From the NCBI GenBank assembly GCA_035538335.1, contig DATLKN010000008.1, forward strand, positions 190,326 through 254,325: a stretch of 64,000 nucleotides of DNA, read 5' to 3'. The notes beneath the pieces were generated by a model. It was given only the letters and a program-made list of their open reading frames with translations. It searched no databases and was not told where the DNA came from. Positions 35,865 to 45,247 of the stretch are shown piece after piece. Each line of letters begins with the position of its first letter. The first letter of the stretch is position 1. The stretch comes from AP-15 sp035538335 (GTDB lineage: Bacteria; Pseudomonadota; Alphaproteobacteria; ATCC43930; CGMCC-115725). A program made the translations under genes and the position numbers.

Positions 35865-36464
35865 TCACCCCCGCTCGACGACAATTTCGATCGGGGTCGG
35901 GGCAAATCCCGCGGCGGGGTTGTGGCGCTGCGGACAATTCGACAAGACAGCGATAACCGGCATCTCGGCGCGCAACTCGACATGGTCGCCGGGCTTCGAC
36001 AGGCCCGGCTCGATCGCCATCGAGCCGTCCTCCTTGACCGGCACATACATGAAGAAATTGACGTTGGCCGCGATGTCGGCGGGCGACAGCGACCAGCGCG
36101 CGAGCTCCGCGACGAAATTGGCGTGGCAGCTCGGCGTGTCGGCGACGCCGTAGCGCGCCAGATTGCTCCAGCCGCTGCAGCAGCCGCCTATCGTGTCGTG
36201 CCGGCCGACCGTGTCCTCGACGATGGTCAGCATCGCCTTGGCCCGGTCGGAATAGAGCTTCGCGCCCTTGCCGAGATAGATCGAGCCGTTCAATTTCATC
36301 GTGTTGGCGGCGTTGTAGCGGTCGGCCGGCAGGCTCGCCGAATAGGCGAGGAAATCGACCGCCTGCTGCCCCTCGAGATCGACGATGCGCAGCCGGTCGC
36401 CCGTCTCGAGCCGCGTCGAGAAGCGCCCGCCGGCCTCGATCGTCCGCCGGAGCAATTCGCTCAT
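35865..36464 (-). CDS. DUF1989 (urea carboxylase-associated) family protein
   Basis: A 199-residue soluble protein of the family found with urea carboxylase and urea amidolyase. Motifs: DLEGQQAVDFLAYSA, the CCSGWSNLARYGV block containing adjacent Cys, SCHANFVAEL and ANVNFFMYVPV. Conserved Cys/His suggest a metal site. Some members act as carboxyguanidine deiminase subunits, but that requires partners not seen here. It converges with the ABC-RidA operon and may process the same nitrogen compound. Confidence 0.87.
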   Translation of the reverse strand: MSELLRRTIEAGGRFSTRLETGDRLRIVDLEGQQAVDFLAYSASLPADRYNAANTMKLNGSIYLGKGAKLYSDRAKAMLTIVEDTVGRHDTIGGCCSGWSNLARYGVADTPSCHANFVAELARWSLSPADIAANVNFFMYVPVKEDGSMAIEPGLSKPGDHVELRAEMPVIAVLSNCPQRHNPAAGFAPTPIEIVVERG

Positions 36465-36542
36465 GGCTCAACCCTCCGCAGGATTGCGTCGGCGGCAGCC
36501 TAGCTTTCGAGAGAGCCGGCGTCGAGGTAACACTCTATCCCG

Positions 36543-37446
36543 ATGCCGCTCACCCGCCGCCTTTCGACCGGCCCGCTGATCGCCGCGATCTTCGTCGGAC
36601 AGGTGCTCGGCATGGCGGGAGCGATGTCGTTTCCGGCGCTGCTGCCGAGTTTCCAGCGGCTATGGTCGCTGTCGGGCGCGCAATCGGGTTTCGTCAGCGG
36701 CGTCTATTTCGCCGGCTATCTCGTCGGCGTGCCGGTATTGAGCACGCTGACCGACCGCGTCGATCCGCGCCGCATCTATATCGGCTCGCTCTTCCTCGGC
36801 GCCGCCGCGGCGGCGGGCTTCGCGCTTCTCGCCCACGGCGTCTTGAGCGCCCTACTGTGGCGCTTCCTGCAAGGCCTCGGCTTCGGCGGCACGCATATGC
36901 CGGGCCTCAGAGCGCTGAGCGACGTGGTGCCGTTGTCGCGCCAGCCACGCGCGGTCGCCGTCTACACCGCGACCTTCACGGTCGGCGCGAGCCTCTCTTT
37001 CGCGTTCTCGGGCGCGCTCGCCGCGGCTTTCGGCTGGCGCGCCGGTTTTCTGCTGCTGGCATTGGGGCCGCTCTGCGGCGCCGCGCCCGCGGCATGCCGA
37101 ATTCGGCTGGCTGCCGCCGCTGCGCACACTCTTCGGCAACCGCCGCGCCTTTCTCTATGTCGGCGCCTATGCGCTGCACAACGGCGAGAGTTCGCTGATC
37201 CGTAGCTGGATCGTCGCGCTGCTCGTCTTCGCCGCCGAGCCCGAGCGCCGCGGCGCCTTTCTTGCCGTGCATGCGCTCGCCGGCTTCGGCGCCGCGGCTT
37301 TGTCGCCCGTGCTCTTCGGCCTGGTTCTAGATCTCGCCGGCGGCAGCGGCCGCGGCGCGGCATGGCTCGCGGCGATCGCCGCCGCGGCCGTCGTCAACGC
37401 GCTGTGGCCGCTCGCCTATCTGCGAGGCCGCCTCGATCAGGGTTGA
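36543..37446 (+). pseudogene. MFS transporter remnant (frameshift plus internal loss)
   Basis: Residues 1 to about 180 (from 36543) form an intact N-terminal MFS half: six helices and YLVGVPVLSTLTDRVDPRR in the motif A loop. At about 37060-37090 the frame shifts by one base. The continuation, FGWLPPLRTLFGNRRAFLYVGAYALHNGESSLIRSW, encodes TM7 in another frame and runs to the stop at 37444-37446. After AAEPERR the sequence passes directly to GAFLAVHALAGFG and a final two helices, so about three helices are missing. The total is 301 codons against about 390 normally. Both lesions together argue for true decay rather than a sequencing error. Confidence 0.75.
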
Positions 37447-37919
37447 TATCTGAGGCTCATGCCCTCGACGCCGGCCGCCACGTCGAGCCCGCTCTGGCCT
37501 TCGACGCTGACCGGCTGCAAGGTGAAAGACCGGCCGCTGCCGCCGACCAGCACGTTGGCGCCGGCGCCGACCCCGACCGCGGCGCTGCCGGTGACGCCGG
37601 TATAGTTGCCGGTCAGCATGCCGCGCGCCGGTCCCGGCGCGCCGTTCGGCGAGATCACGTCCCAGACCAGCCGGCCGCCGTTCAGATAGCCGATGTCCAT
37701 GCCGAATTTCGACACCGTGCCGGCATAGTGCTCGGGCCCGGCGGGGCCGCTGTAGGTGCAGGACAACGGGCGCACCGAGCCGATGATGTAGCCGGGGCCG
37801 CCGCCGATGTTGCAGGCCAGCATGCCGACATCTACCGCCGCCCGGGCCGAGGCCGCGAGCGACAGCGCCGCGATGGCCGCGCCGGCCGCCGCGATGAACG
37901 GACGAGCATACCCATGCAT
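37437..37919 (-). CDS. DUF992 secreted protein
   Basis: A 160-residue periplasmic protein. The leader is MHGYARPFIAAAGAAIAALS, cleaved near ARAAVD. The DUF992 core shows VGMLACNIGGGPGYIIGSVRPLSCTY and SKFGMDIGYLNGGRLVWDV, with a probable disulfide between the two Cys. Start ATG 37919; the upstream open frame has no family similarity. Its 3' end overlaps the MFS remnant by 10 bases, convergently. Function unknown; the family is common in alphaproteobacteria. Confidence 0.87.
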   Translation of the reverse strand: MHGYARPFIAAAGAAIAALSLAASARAAVDVGMLACNIGGGPGYIIGSVRPLSCTYSGPAGPEHYAGTVSKFGMDIGYLNGGRLVWDVISPNGAPGPARGMLTGNYTGVTGSAAVGVGAGANVLVGGSGRSFTLQPVSVEGQSGLDVAAGVEGMSLRYQP

Positions 37920-38125
37920 GTGATCACCCTCCTTGAGTGACGCATCCGGGTTGACGCATGCGCCGGCTGTTCGCCGCCGCGCCTCAACCCATGTCGTAAA
38001 CATTGAGGCGGGCGAAAAATCCGGAACGATCCGGGCGCTGCGGCAAAGCGCACCGGCGCGCGCCGGATTGACAGGCACCCTCCGGCGTCCGAAGACTGCG
38101 GCTTTTCGCGGGAAAAGAGGCGGGC

Positions 38126-40219
38126 GTGAGGAGCACGGATAGGGGCGAGGCGCGTCTCGGCGTCGATATCGGCGGCACCTTCACCGATGTCGCGCTCGAG
38201 GCGAAGGGCAAGCGCTGGAGCGCCAAGGTCCTGACGACGCCGCAGGCGCCCGAGCGCGCCGTCATCGAGGTCATGCACCAGGTGCTCGGCATGGCGGGGC
38301 TCGCGCCCGGCGATCTCTCGATCATCATTCACGGCACGACGCTCGCCACCAACGCCGTCATCGAGCGGAAGGGCGCGAAGACCGCGCTGCTGACGACCGA
38401 GGGCTTTCGCGACACGATCGAGATCCGGCACGAGAACCGCTTCGAGCAGTACGACGTCAACATCGACCTGCCGCCGCCCCTGGTGCCGCGCCGGCTGCGC
38501 TTTCCGGTGCCGGAGCGGATCGACGCGCAGGGCAGGGTGCTGACCCCGCTCGACGAAGGGGCCTTGCGGGCGCTGGCGCCGCGCCTCGCGGAGCAGGGCG
38601 TCGAGAGCCTCGCCATCGGCTTTCTGCACAGCTTCACGAACCAGGCGCATGAGCGGCGCGCCGGCGCGATCCTCGGGAAGCTGCTTCCCGGCGTGCCGAT
38701 CACGCTCTCCTGCGAGGTGTCGCCCGAGATGCGCGAATACGAGCGCTTCTCGACCGCCTGCGCCAACGCCTATGTGCAGCCGCTGATGAGCCGCTACCTG
38801 CAGCGGCTTTCCGATCTGCTGGCGGCGCAGGGCTTTGCCTGCCCGCTCTTTCTGATGCTGTCTGGCGGCGGGCTCGCGACGCTCGACACCGCGGTCCGCT
38901 TTCCCGTCCGGCTCGTCGAATCGGGGCCGGCGGGCGGCGCCATCTTCGCCAGCCACATCGCGCGGCAGTGCGGCCTCGACAAGGTGCTCTCCTACGACAT
39001 GGGCGGCACGACCGCGAAGATCTGTCTGATCGACGACGGCCGGCCGCAGACGAGCCGCGTCTTCGAGGTGGCGCGCATCTACCGCTTCAAGAAGGGCAGC
39101 GGCCTGCCGCTCAGGATCCCGGTCATCGAGATGGTCGAGATCGGCGCCGGCGGCGGCTCGATCGCCCGCGTCGACCGGCTGCAGCGCATCACCGTCGGCC
39201 CCGACAGCGCCGGCGCCGATCCCGGCCCCGCCTGCTACGGCCGGGGCGGCCAGCGGCCGACCGTCACCGACGCCGACCTCGTCCTCGGCCGCATCGATCC
39301 GACGGGCTTCTCCGGCGGCCGCATGGCCCTCGATCGCGCTGCGGCGGAAGCGGCGCTCCAGCGCGAGGTGGCGGCGCCGCTCGGCCTCACGCTGCCGCTC
39401 GCCGGCCTCGGCTTGAGCGAGATCGTCGACGAGAACATGGCGAGCGCGGCGCGCGTGCACGCGATCGAGAGCGGCAAGGACGCGCGCGGCCGCACCCTCG
39501 TCGCTTTCGGCGGCGCGGCGCCGCTGCATGCCTGCCGGCTCGCCGAGAAGCTCGGCATCGACCGCGTGCTGGTGCCCTCCTATGCCGGGGTCGGCTCGGC
39601 CGTGGGCTTTCTGCGCGCGCCGATCGCCTATGAGATCGCGCGCTCGCATCTGGAACGGCTCGAGCATTTCGACGCCGCCGCCGTCAACGCGCTGCTCGCG
39701 GCGATGCGCGCGGAGGCCGAGGCGATCGTCCGCCGCGGCGCCGGCGATGCGCCGCTCTCCGAGACGCGCTCGGCGCTGATGCGCTATCGCGGGCAGGGGC
39801 ACGAGATCGTCGTACCGCTGCCGGTGCGGCCCTACGGCCGCGCGGACGCGGCGCTGCTGCGCGCCGATTTCGAGGCGGAATACCGCCGGCTCTACCGCCG
39901 CATCATCCCGGGGGTCGAGGTCGAGGTGCTGAGCTGGGTGCTGCTGCTCTCCGCGCCCGTTCCGGCCGAGCCCGGCGCGCCGCCGGCGCCGCCGCCCGCC
40001 TATTCGCCGCCGCCCGCCCGCCGCCGCGCGATCGTCGATCCGGAGACGGGCGAACCGGCCGAGGTCGCGATCTTCGAGCGAGATACGCTGCGGCCGGGCG
40101 CCCACATCCTAGGCCCAGCCGTCATCGTCGAGGACGAGACCTCGACCGTCATCGGCCGCAATTTCGACGGCCTCATCGACGCCTTCGGCTATATCGAGCT
40201 GACGCGCCGGGTCGGCTGA
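38126..40219 (+). CDS. hyuA: Hydantoinase/oxoprolinase subunit A family protein
   Basis: A 697-residue ATP-dependent amidohydrolase subunit of the HyuA type (hydantoinase, 5-oxoprolinase, acetone carboxylase beta). The actin-like nucleotide fold is visible: GVDIGGTFTDVAL at the N-terminus, HGTTLATNAVIERKG, SYDMGGTTAKICLIDDG and VEIGAGGGSIA. The GTG start follows GGGCG. Its usual partner HyuB is not adjacent; a HyuB gene lies 12.8 kb downstream at 52979. Whether the two act together is unproven. Confidence 0.9.
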   Translation: MRSTDRGEARLGVDIGGTFTDVALEAKGKRWSAKVLTTPQAPERAVIEVMHQVLGMAGLAPGDLSIIIHGTTLATNAVIERKGAKTALLTTEGFRDTIEIRHENRFEQYDVNIDLPPPLVPRRLRFPVPERIDAQGRVLTPLDEGALRALAPRLAEQGVESLAIGFLHSFTNQAHERRAGAILGKLLPGVPITLSCEVSPEMREYERFSTACANAYVQPLMSRYLQRLSDLLAAQGFACPLFLMLSGGGLATLDTAVRFPVRLVESGPAGGAIFASHIARQCGLDKVLSYDMGGTTAKICLIDDGRPQTSRVFEVARIYRFKKGSGLPLRIPVIEMVEIGAGGGSIARVDRLQRITVGPDSAGADPGPACYGRGGQRPTVTDADLVLGRIDPTGFSGGRMALDRAAAEAALQREVAAPLGLTLPLAGLGLSEIVDENMASAARVHAIESGKDARGRTLVAFGGAAPLHACRLAEKLGIDRVLVPSYAGVGSAVGFLRAPIAYEIARSHLERLEHFDAAAVNALLAAMRAEAEAIVRRGAGDAPLSETRSALMRYRGQGHEIVVPLPVRPYGRADAALLRADFEAEYRRLYRRIIPGVEVEVLSWVLLLSAPVPAEPGAPPAPPPAYSPPPARRRAIVDPETGEPAEVAIFERDTLRPGAHILGPAVIVEDETSTVIGRNFDGLIDAFGYIELTRRVG

Positions 40220-40228
40220 TACCGCCGA

Positions 40229-40774
40229 TCACCCGCCCGCGTCGTGGTATTCTGGCACGCCGGCTCTCGCCCGCCCGGGGCTCGGCTCGCCCGCACGCCG
40301 CCGCGCGGCCTCGCTGGCGGCCCAGGATTCCACGGTATGCTCGCGCCAGATCGCGCTGACATGCGCCTGTCGCGGCGCAAAGAGCCAATCGAGGCTCCAG
40401 ATGCCGCCGCCCGCGAGCCAGAAATAGAGAAAGACGAAGCAGTAGACGATCGCCAATTCGCCGCCATTGAGCAGCGGAAAGAAGCCTCTCGGCGCATGCG
40501 AGATGAAATAGGCGGCCGCCATGTCGCCCGCCAGGATGAACGCGACCGGGCGCGTGAACAGGCCGAGCGCCAAAAGCGCGCCGCCGACCAGCTCTATCAA
40601 GCCCTGCGCTCCCGGGACGAGGGTCAGCAGCGCATAAGGGTGATGCGTCGGCTGGTGCGGGAAGTCGACGATTTTTGCAAGCCCGTGTTCGAGGAACAGG
40701 AGCCCGAGGACGATGCGGACGACACTCAGCAGGCGTGGCTCCCAGGAGAGCCGGCTCTGCGCGAAATCTGACAT
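40229..40774 (-). CDS. DoxX-family membrane protein
   Basis: A 181-residue protein with four hydrophobic helices. It opens with VVRIVLGLLFLEHGLAKIVDFP and contains GLIELVGGALLALGLFTRPVAF, the DoxX/DoxD core. A charged 40-residue tail follows. DoxX proteins are small quinone-reactive or sulfur-metabolism membrane proteins, but most members are uncharacterised. Convergent with hyuA, divergent from the MFS gene at 41119. Confidence 0.87.
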   Translation of the reverse strand: MSDFAQSRLSWEPRLLSVVRIVLGLLFLEHGLAKIVDFPHQPTHHPYALLTLVPGAQGLIELVGGALLALGLFTRPVAFILAGDMAAAYFISHAPRGFFPLLNGGELAIVYCFVFLYFWLAGGGIWSLDWLFAPRQAHVSAIWREHTVESWAASEAARRRAGEPSPGRARAGVPEYHDAGG

Positions 40775-40986
40775 GGATAGCCTCTATGGCGGCTGCCCGG
40801 ACGGGTCTGGGTTATAGAAAATTAAGCCGTCGGCCGGCCGAATCGTTCCCCTGCGCGGCCGGTTGCGGCGATAGATCGCAACAAGGCTGCAATGCAAAGC
40901 TGCCTGTTTATTCGGCAACGCCGGGGGTGGATCTTCTCAGCCCCGTTTTTCCAGCGAGAGGTCTCTGAGCGCAACGCATCCTCCGA

Positions 40987-41048
40987 TCGTCGTCCCGGCG
41001 AAGGCCGGGACCCAGGCCCGCCATGGATACCGGCTTCCGCCGGTATGA
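40987..41048. repeat. Two-hairpin palindromic element, copy 2 (in a 344-base gap)
   Basis: Stem 1: GTCCCGGC/GCCGGGAC with loop GAAG (40991-41010). Stem 2: ATACCGGC/GCCGGTAT with loop TTCC (41026-41045). Both are perfect. It is the only structure I see in the 344-base gap between the divergent DoxX and MFS genes; the rest presumably holds their promoters, but no convincing -10/-35 pair is evident. The element opens a spurious extension (MDTGFRRYE) upstream of the MFS start. Confidence 0.8.
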
Positions 41049-41118
41049 GGAGAAGGGAAGGGTGGCTGCTCTCGATCGGCTGACAAGAACCGGAGCTCTT
41101 GGACGAAAGGACAAGTAC

Positions 41119-42516
41119 ATGGCCGCGACTGCGCCCGAACTCGCCGCCCGCCTCGACCGCCTGCCGATGACCCGGCATCTGTGGTGGCTCGTCACGCTGA
41201 TTTCGCTCGGCGGCTGCTTCGAGCTTTACGATCTTTTCCTCACCGCCTACATCGCGCCGGGCCTCCTGAAGGCCGGCTACTTCACGCCGCAATCCTTGGG
41301 GCCGTTCGCGGTCCTCACCCCCTACGGCATTGCCGGCATCGGCACCTTCGTCTTCGCGCTCTTCGCCGGGCTTTTCGTCGGCGCCATCTTTCTCGGCCAT
41401 TTCGCCGACCGCTACGGCAGGCGCCGCGTCTTCACCTTCTCGCTCGTCTGGTACTCGATCACGACGGCGATCATGGCGTTCCAGCAATCGGGCTTCGCGG
41501 TCGATCTGTGGCGCTTCATCGCCGGCATCGGCATCGGCATCGAGCTGGTGACGATCGACACCTACGTCTCCGAATTGGTGCCGCGCACGCATCGCGGCCG
41601 CGCCTATGCGTACAACCAGTTCTTCCAGTTTCTCGCGGTGCCGGTCGTCGCGTTCCTCGCCTGGCTGCTCGTGCCCAATATGCCCTTCGGCTTCGACGGC
41701 TGGCGCTGGGTCGTGCTGATCGGCTCGGTCGGCGCGATCTTCATCTGGGCGATCCGTCTCAGCCTGCCGGAATCGCCGCGCTGGCTGGCGCGCCACGGCC
41801 GCGCCGCCGATGCCGAGCGGGTGGTCGGGCGCATCGAGGAGCGGGTCGCCGCGCAATCGGGCGGCAGGCTGCCGCCGGTCGGCCCGCCGGAGGCGGAGAG
41901 CGAGGGCGAGCCGACTTTCGCCGAGATCTGGCAGCCGCCCTATGACCGCCGCGCGATCATCCTCTCGATCTTCAATTTCTTTCAGACCTTCGGCTATTAC
42001 GGCTTCGCCGCCTGGGTCCCGACCTTGCTGATCGCCAAAGGCATCAAAGTGACGACGAGCCTCGAATACTCATTCGTCATCGCGATCGCCAACCCTGTCG
42101 GGCCGCTCCTCGGCATGCTGATCGCCGACAAGATCGAGCGCAAATGGCAGGTCTGCCTCGGCGCCGTCGGCATCGCCGTCTTCGGCATGCTGTTCGCCAA
42201 CGGCAACGGCGCGACGGCGCTGATCGCGTTGGGCGTGCTCGTCACCCTCTGCAACAACCTCCTCTCCTACAGCTTCCACAACTACCAGTCCGAGCTGTTC
42301 CCGACCCGCATCCGCTCGCGCGCGATCGGCTTCGTCTACTCCTGGAGCCGGCTGTCGGCGGCATTGTCGGGTCTCGTCGTCGCCTTCCTGCTGCACGCCG
42401 GCGGCGTCAACGCGGTCTTCGGCTTCATCGCCTTTGCGATGCTGATGGTCGTCGTCTCGATCGGCGGCTTCGGCCCACGCACCCGCGGCCTCGCGCTGGA
42501 GGCGATCTCGCACTAG
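41119..42516 (+). CDS. MFS transporter, sugar/aromatic-acid:H+ symporter type
   Basis: A 465-residue twelve-helix carrier. Motifs: GHFADRYGRRRVFTFSLVWYS after TM2 (motif A), DTYVSELVPRTHRGRAYAYNQF and LPESPRWLARHGR after TM6. FELYDLFLTAYIAPGLLK in TM1 resembles metabolite:H+ symporters (KgtP/PcaK-like). ATG 41119 follows GAAAGG; the frame upstream to 41023 is translated repeat. It is followed 111 bases later by a tannase-family esterase, so transport of a phenolic or organic acid is a reasonable inference. Confidence 0.88.
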   Translation: MAATAPELAARLDRLPMTRHLWWLVTLISLGGCFELYDLFLTAYIAPGLLKAGYFTPQSLGPFAVLTPYGIAGIGTFVFALFAGLFVGAIFLGHFADRYGRRRVFTFSLVWYSITTAIMAFQQSGFAVDLWRFIAGIGIGIELVTIDTYVSELVPRTHRGRAYAYNQFFQFLAVPVVAFLAWLLVPNMPFGFDGWRWVVLIGSVGAIFIWAIRLSLPESPRWLARHGRAADAERVVGRIEERVAAQSGGRLPPVGPPEAESEGEPTFAEIWQPPYDRRAIILSIFNFFQTFGYYGFAAWVPTLLIAKGIKVTTSLEYSFVIAIANPVGPLLGMLIADKIERKWQVCLGAVGIAVFGMLFANGNGATALIALGVLVTLCNNLLSYSFHNYQSELFPTRIRSRAIGFVYSWSRLSAALSGLVVAFLLHAGGVNAVFGFIAFAMLMVVVSIGGFGPRTRGLALEAISH

Positions 42517-42627
42517 TCGGCGCGCCGAGTTCGTGTGGAAATTATGATCAACCGCGAATAGGCGAAAGTCGCGGAACTCGCGAGCGAATTTTGGTGTTGC
42601 TGGTGCACCTTTTCGGGAGGAGCGGCA

Positions 42628-44304
42628 ATGCCAGCATCAACAATGGTCCGCCTCGCCGGTGCCGCCTCGGTCCTCGCCGCGGCGACGTTTTCTGCGCCGC
42701 CGGCCGCCGCCGGCATGTCGTGCGAGACGCTGGTCGCTCTGTCGCAGCCGGGCAATTTCGTGATCACCTCCGCGGTATCTTTCCCGGGCGGCTCGTTCTC
42801 GGCCCCCGACGGCAACGTCTACGAAAACGTGCCGCCGTTCTGCGAGGTCTCGGCCGTGATGACGCCCAGCACCGACTCTGTGATCAACGTCTATGTCTGG
42901 CTGCCGAGCGCGGGCTGGACCGGAAGATTCGAGGGCACCGGCAACGGCGGCTACGCCGGTACCGTGGCGCTCTCCGTGCCGGCCATGATCTCGGGCCTCG
43001 AGACTGGATCGGCGGTGGCCGGCACCGACATGGGCACCGCCCCTTCGGCCAACAACGACGCGGACGCCCTCGTCGGCCATCCCGAGAAGTGGATCGATTT
43101 CGGCTATCGCTCGACGCATCTGATGACGAGCCTCGGCAAGCAGCTGGTGCAGGCGTTTTACGGGCAATCCGCCGCGTTTTCCTATTTCAACGGCTGTTCG
43201 ACCGGTGGCCAGCAGGCTCTGATGGAGGCGCAGAGCTTCCCTGACGATTACAACGGCATCCTCGGCGGCGACCCCGCCGCCAACCGCACCCACGTCCACA
43301 CCGCGGTCCTGTGGAATTACGCCAAGATGCACCAGTCGCCGACGAGCCTCTTCGTCGGCACCAATCAGACGCAGGCGATTACGAACGCGGTCGTCGCCGC
43401 CTGCGTCGTCAAGAGCGGCGGGTTGAGCACCGACCCGTTCCTGACCGACCCGCGCAAATGCGATTGGGACCCGGGTGCGCTGGCCTGCACCGGCGCGCCT
43501 GACGGCACCTGTCTCACCCCGGACGAAGTGACGGCGGCGCGCGAGATCTATGCCGGCGCCACCGATCCGGTCACCGGCCACCTGATCTTCCCCGGCTCGG
43601 TCAGGGGCGGCGAGAGCGACCCGCAATTCGGCTGGGTCGGCATCCAGGACCAGCCGGAGGTGCCGTTCGGTTCGCTGTTCAAATGGGTGTTCGGCCTCGA
43701 TTGGCTTTGGCCGACCTTCGATTTCAACCAGGATATGGCCGATGTCGATCAAGTCCTCGCGCCGATCCTCAACGCCAACAGCCCCGACCTCAGCGCCTTT
43801 GCCGGCCACGGCGGCAAGCTCTTGATGTACCAGGGCTGGGCCGACCCGCTGATCTCGCCGCAGATGCTGATCGACTATTTCCTCGAGGTCGTGGCGCAGA
43901 ACAACAGCAACCGCAAGGACGGGCTCGCCGACACGCGGCAGTTTTTCCGCCTGTTCATGGTGCCGGGCATGTATCACTGCGCCTTCGGGCCCGGGCCCAA
44001 CGCCTTCGGCAATCTGTTCAGCGGCCAGGTCTATGCCGCCCCGCCACCGGTCGAGGACGCCTCGCACGACGCGCTGATCGCGCTCGAGGAGTGGGTCGAG
44101 CAGGGCACCCCGCCGCAGCAGTTGATCGCGACCAAATACAACAACGACCTGCCGCAAGCGGGCATAGCGATGCAGCGGCCGATCTGCCCCTTCCCGCAGG
44201 TGCCGCACTACAACGGCAGCGGCCCGACCAACCAGGCGAGCAGCTTTTCCTGCGTCACCGACAACTGGGACGTGAACCCGACGCCGTCGCCGGAATACCT
44301 GTAG
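42628..44304 (+). CDS. Tannase/feruloyl esterase family secreted protein
   Basis: A 558-residue secreted serine esterase of the fungal-tannase/feruloyl-esterase family. It has a signal peptide of about 28 residues (to PAAAG) and a nucleophile elbow GCSTGGQQ with S191. The acid-residue region is MYQGWADPLISP and the catalytic His region is PGMYHCAFGPGP; the adjacent Cys at the nucleophile and at the His fit the family's CS-HC disulfide. The usual Ca2+ loop (CDxxDGxxDG) before DPRKCDWDP is not recognisable: ACVVKSGGLSTDPFLTDPRKC occupies its place. A strong GGGAGGAG site precedes the ATG. Confidence 0.88.
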   Translation: MPASTMVRLAGAASVLAAATFSAPPAAAGMSCETLVALSQPGNFVITSAVSFPGGSFSAPDGNVYENVPPFCEVSAVMTPSTDSVINVYVWLPSAGWTGRFEGTGNGGYAGTVALSVPAMISGLETGSAVAGTDMGTAPSANNDADALVGHPEKWIDFGYRSTHLMTSLGKQLVQAFYGQSAAFSYFNGCSTGGQQALMEAQSFPDDYNGILGGDPAANRTHVHTAVLWNYAKMHQSPTSLFVGTNQTQAITNAVVAACVVKSGGLSTDPFLTDPRKCDWDPGALACTGAPDGTCLTPDEVTAAREIYAGATDPVTGHLIFPGSVRGGESDPQFGWVGIQDQPEVPFGSLFKWVFGLDWLWPTFDFNQDMADVDQVLAPILNANSPDLSAFAGHGGKLLMYQGWADPLISPQMLIDYFLEVVAQNNSNRKDGLADTRQFFRLFMVPGMYHCAFGPGPNAFGNLFSGQVYAAPPPVEDASHDALIALEEWVEQGTPPQQLIATKYNNDLPQAGIAMQRPICPFPQVPHYNGSGPTNQASSFSCVTDNWDVNPTPSPEYL

Positions 44305-44324
44305 CGGGGCCCTGAGGAGAACCT

Positions 44325-45107
44325 TTATTTCCCGCGGAAGTATTCCTCGTACGGGATGTCATTGCTGACGAGGACGCCGCCGTCGACGTCGAGCGCGATG
44401 CCGGTGCACATGCGTGACCTGTCGCCGGCGAGGAAGATGACCGCGTCGGCGATGTCCTCGGGCTCGACCATGCGTCCCAAGGGGATCTTCTTCGCGCGCG
44501 CCGTCTTTTGCTCGGCTGTCGGCAGCCCGCCGACGAAAGGCGTCGCGGTCGGGCCGGGACAGACCGCGTTGACGCGGATATTGTCGGGCGCCAGCTCATA
44601 GGCGGCGTGCCGGGTGAAGCCGAGCAGCCCCGCCTTCGAGGCGGTGTAGTTGGCGCCGCCGCCGAACGAGATGCGCCGCCCGGCGACCGAGGCGATGTTG
44701 ACGATGGCGCCTTGGCCGCGCGCCTTCATATAAGGCAGGACCGCCTGCACGCCGTTGAAGGGGCCGCGCAGATTGACCGCGATGACCCGCTCCCACGCCT
44801 CGAGCGGCATCTTGGCGATGATGTGCCGCGTGATCGTCCCGGCGCAGTTGACGAGAATGTCGATGCCGCCTTGCCTCTCGCCGATCTCGGCCGCGAGCCG
44901 CGCGAAGGCCGGTCCGTCCGACACGTCGAGCGCGTGCGCGTTCGCCGCGCCGCCTATCTCGCGCGCGATGCGCTCCGCCGCCGCGCCGTCGTAATCGACG
45001 GCCGCGACCCGCGCGCCTTCCCTCGCGAAGGCGCGGCAGCAGGCGGCGCCGATGCCGCTGCCGCCGCCGGTGACGAGCGCGACCTTGCCGGCGAATTCTC
45101 CAGTCAT
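44325..45107 (-). CDS. SDR-family oxidoreductase
   Basis: A 260-residue classical short-chain dehydrogenase. It has the cofactor loop TGGGSGIG, VDYD after beta-2 (an Asp favouring NAD+), VNCAG, catalytic Ser in IASVAGRR and Tyr/Lys in NYTASKAG. CPGPTATPF follows. The substrate is unknown; homologues act on hydroxy acids, sugars or quinate-type compounds. It is transcribed away from the ThDP enzyme gene end and converges with the esterase gene. Confidence 0.9.
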   Translation of the reverse strand: MTGEFAGKVALVTGGGSGIGAACCRAFAREGARVAAVDYDGAAAERIAREIGGAANAHALDVSDGPAFARLAAEIGERQGGIDILVNCAGTITRHIIAKMPLEAWERVIAVNLRGPFNGVQAVLPYMKARGQGAIVNIASVAGRRISFGGGANYTASKAGLLGFTRHAAYELAPDNIRVNAVCPGPTATPFVGGLPTAEQKTARAKKIPLGRMVEPEDIADAVIFLAGDRSRMCTGIALDVDGGVLVSNDIPYEEYFRGK

Positions 45108-45129
45108 ATTCGGGTTCCTCCTTCAATCT

Positions 45130-45244
45130 GTCATACCGGCGAAGGCCGGTATCCATGGATGGGGCAAGCTCGGGCGGCTCCTGTGCATCGCTGTCGCGAG
45201 CCCGTGGCGGTGGCGCGATGGGTCGCGGCTTTCGCCGGGACGGC
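45130..45244. repeat. Two-hairpin palindromic element, copy 3 (split)
   Basis: The first hairpin, ATACCGGC/GCCGGTAT with loop GAAG (45133-45152), is followed by ATCCATGGAT. About 65 bases further comes GTCGCGGC/GCCGGGAC with loop TTTC (45222-45241), one mismatch. Same family as 40987-41048, but the two hairpins are further apart. It lies between the SDR and ThDP enzyme genes and reaches the latter's stop. Confidence 0.7.
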
Positions 45245-45247
45245 GGT

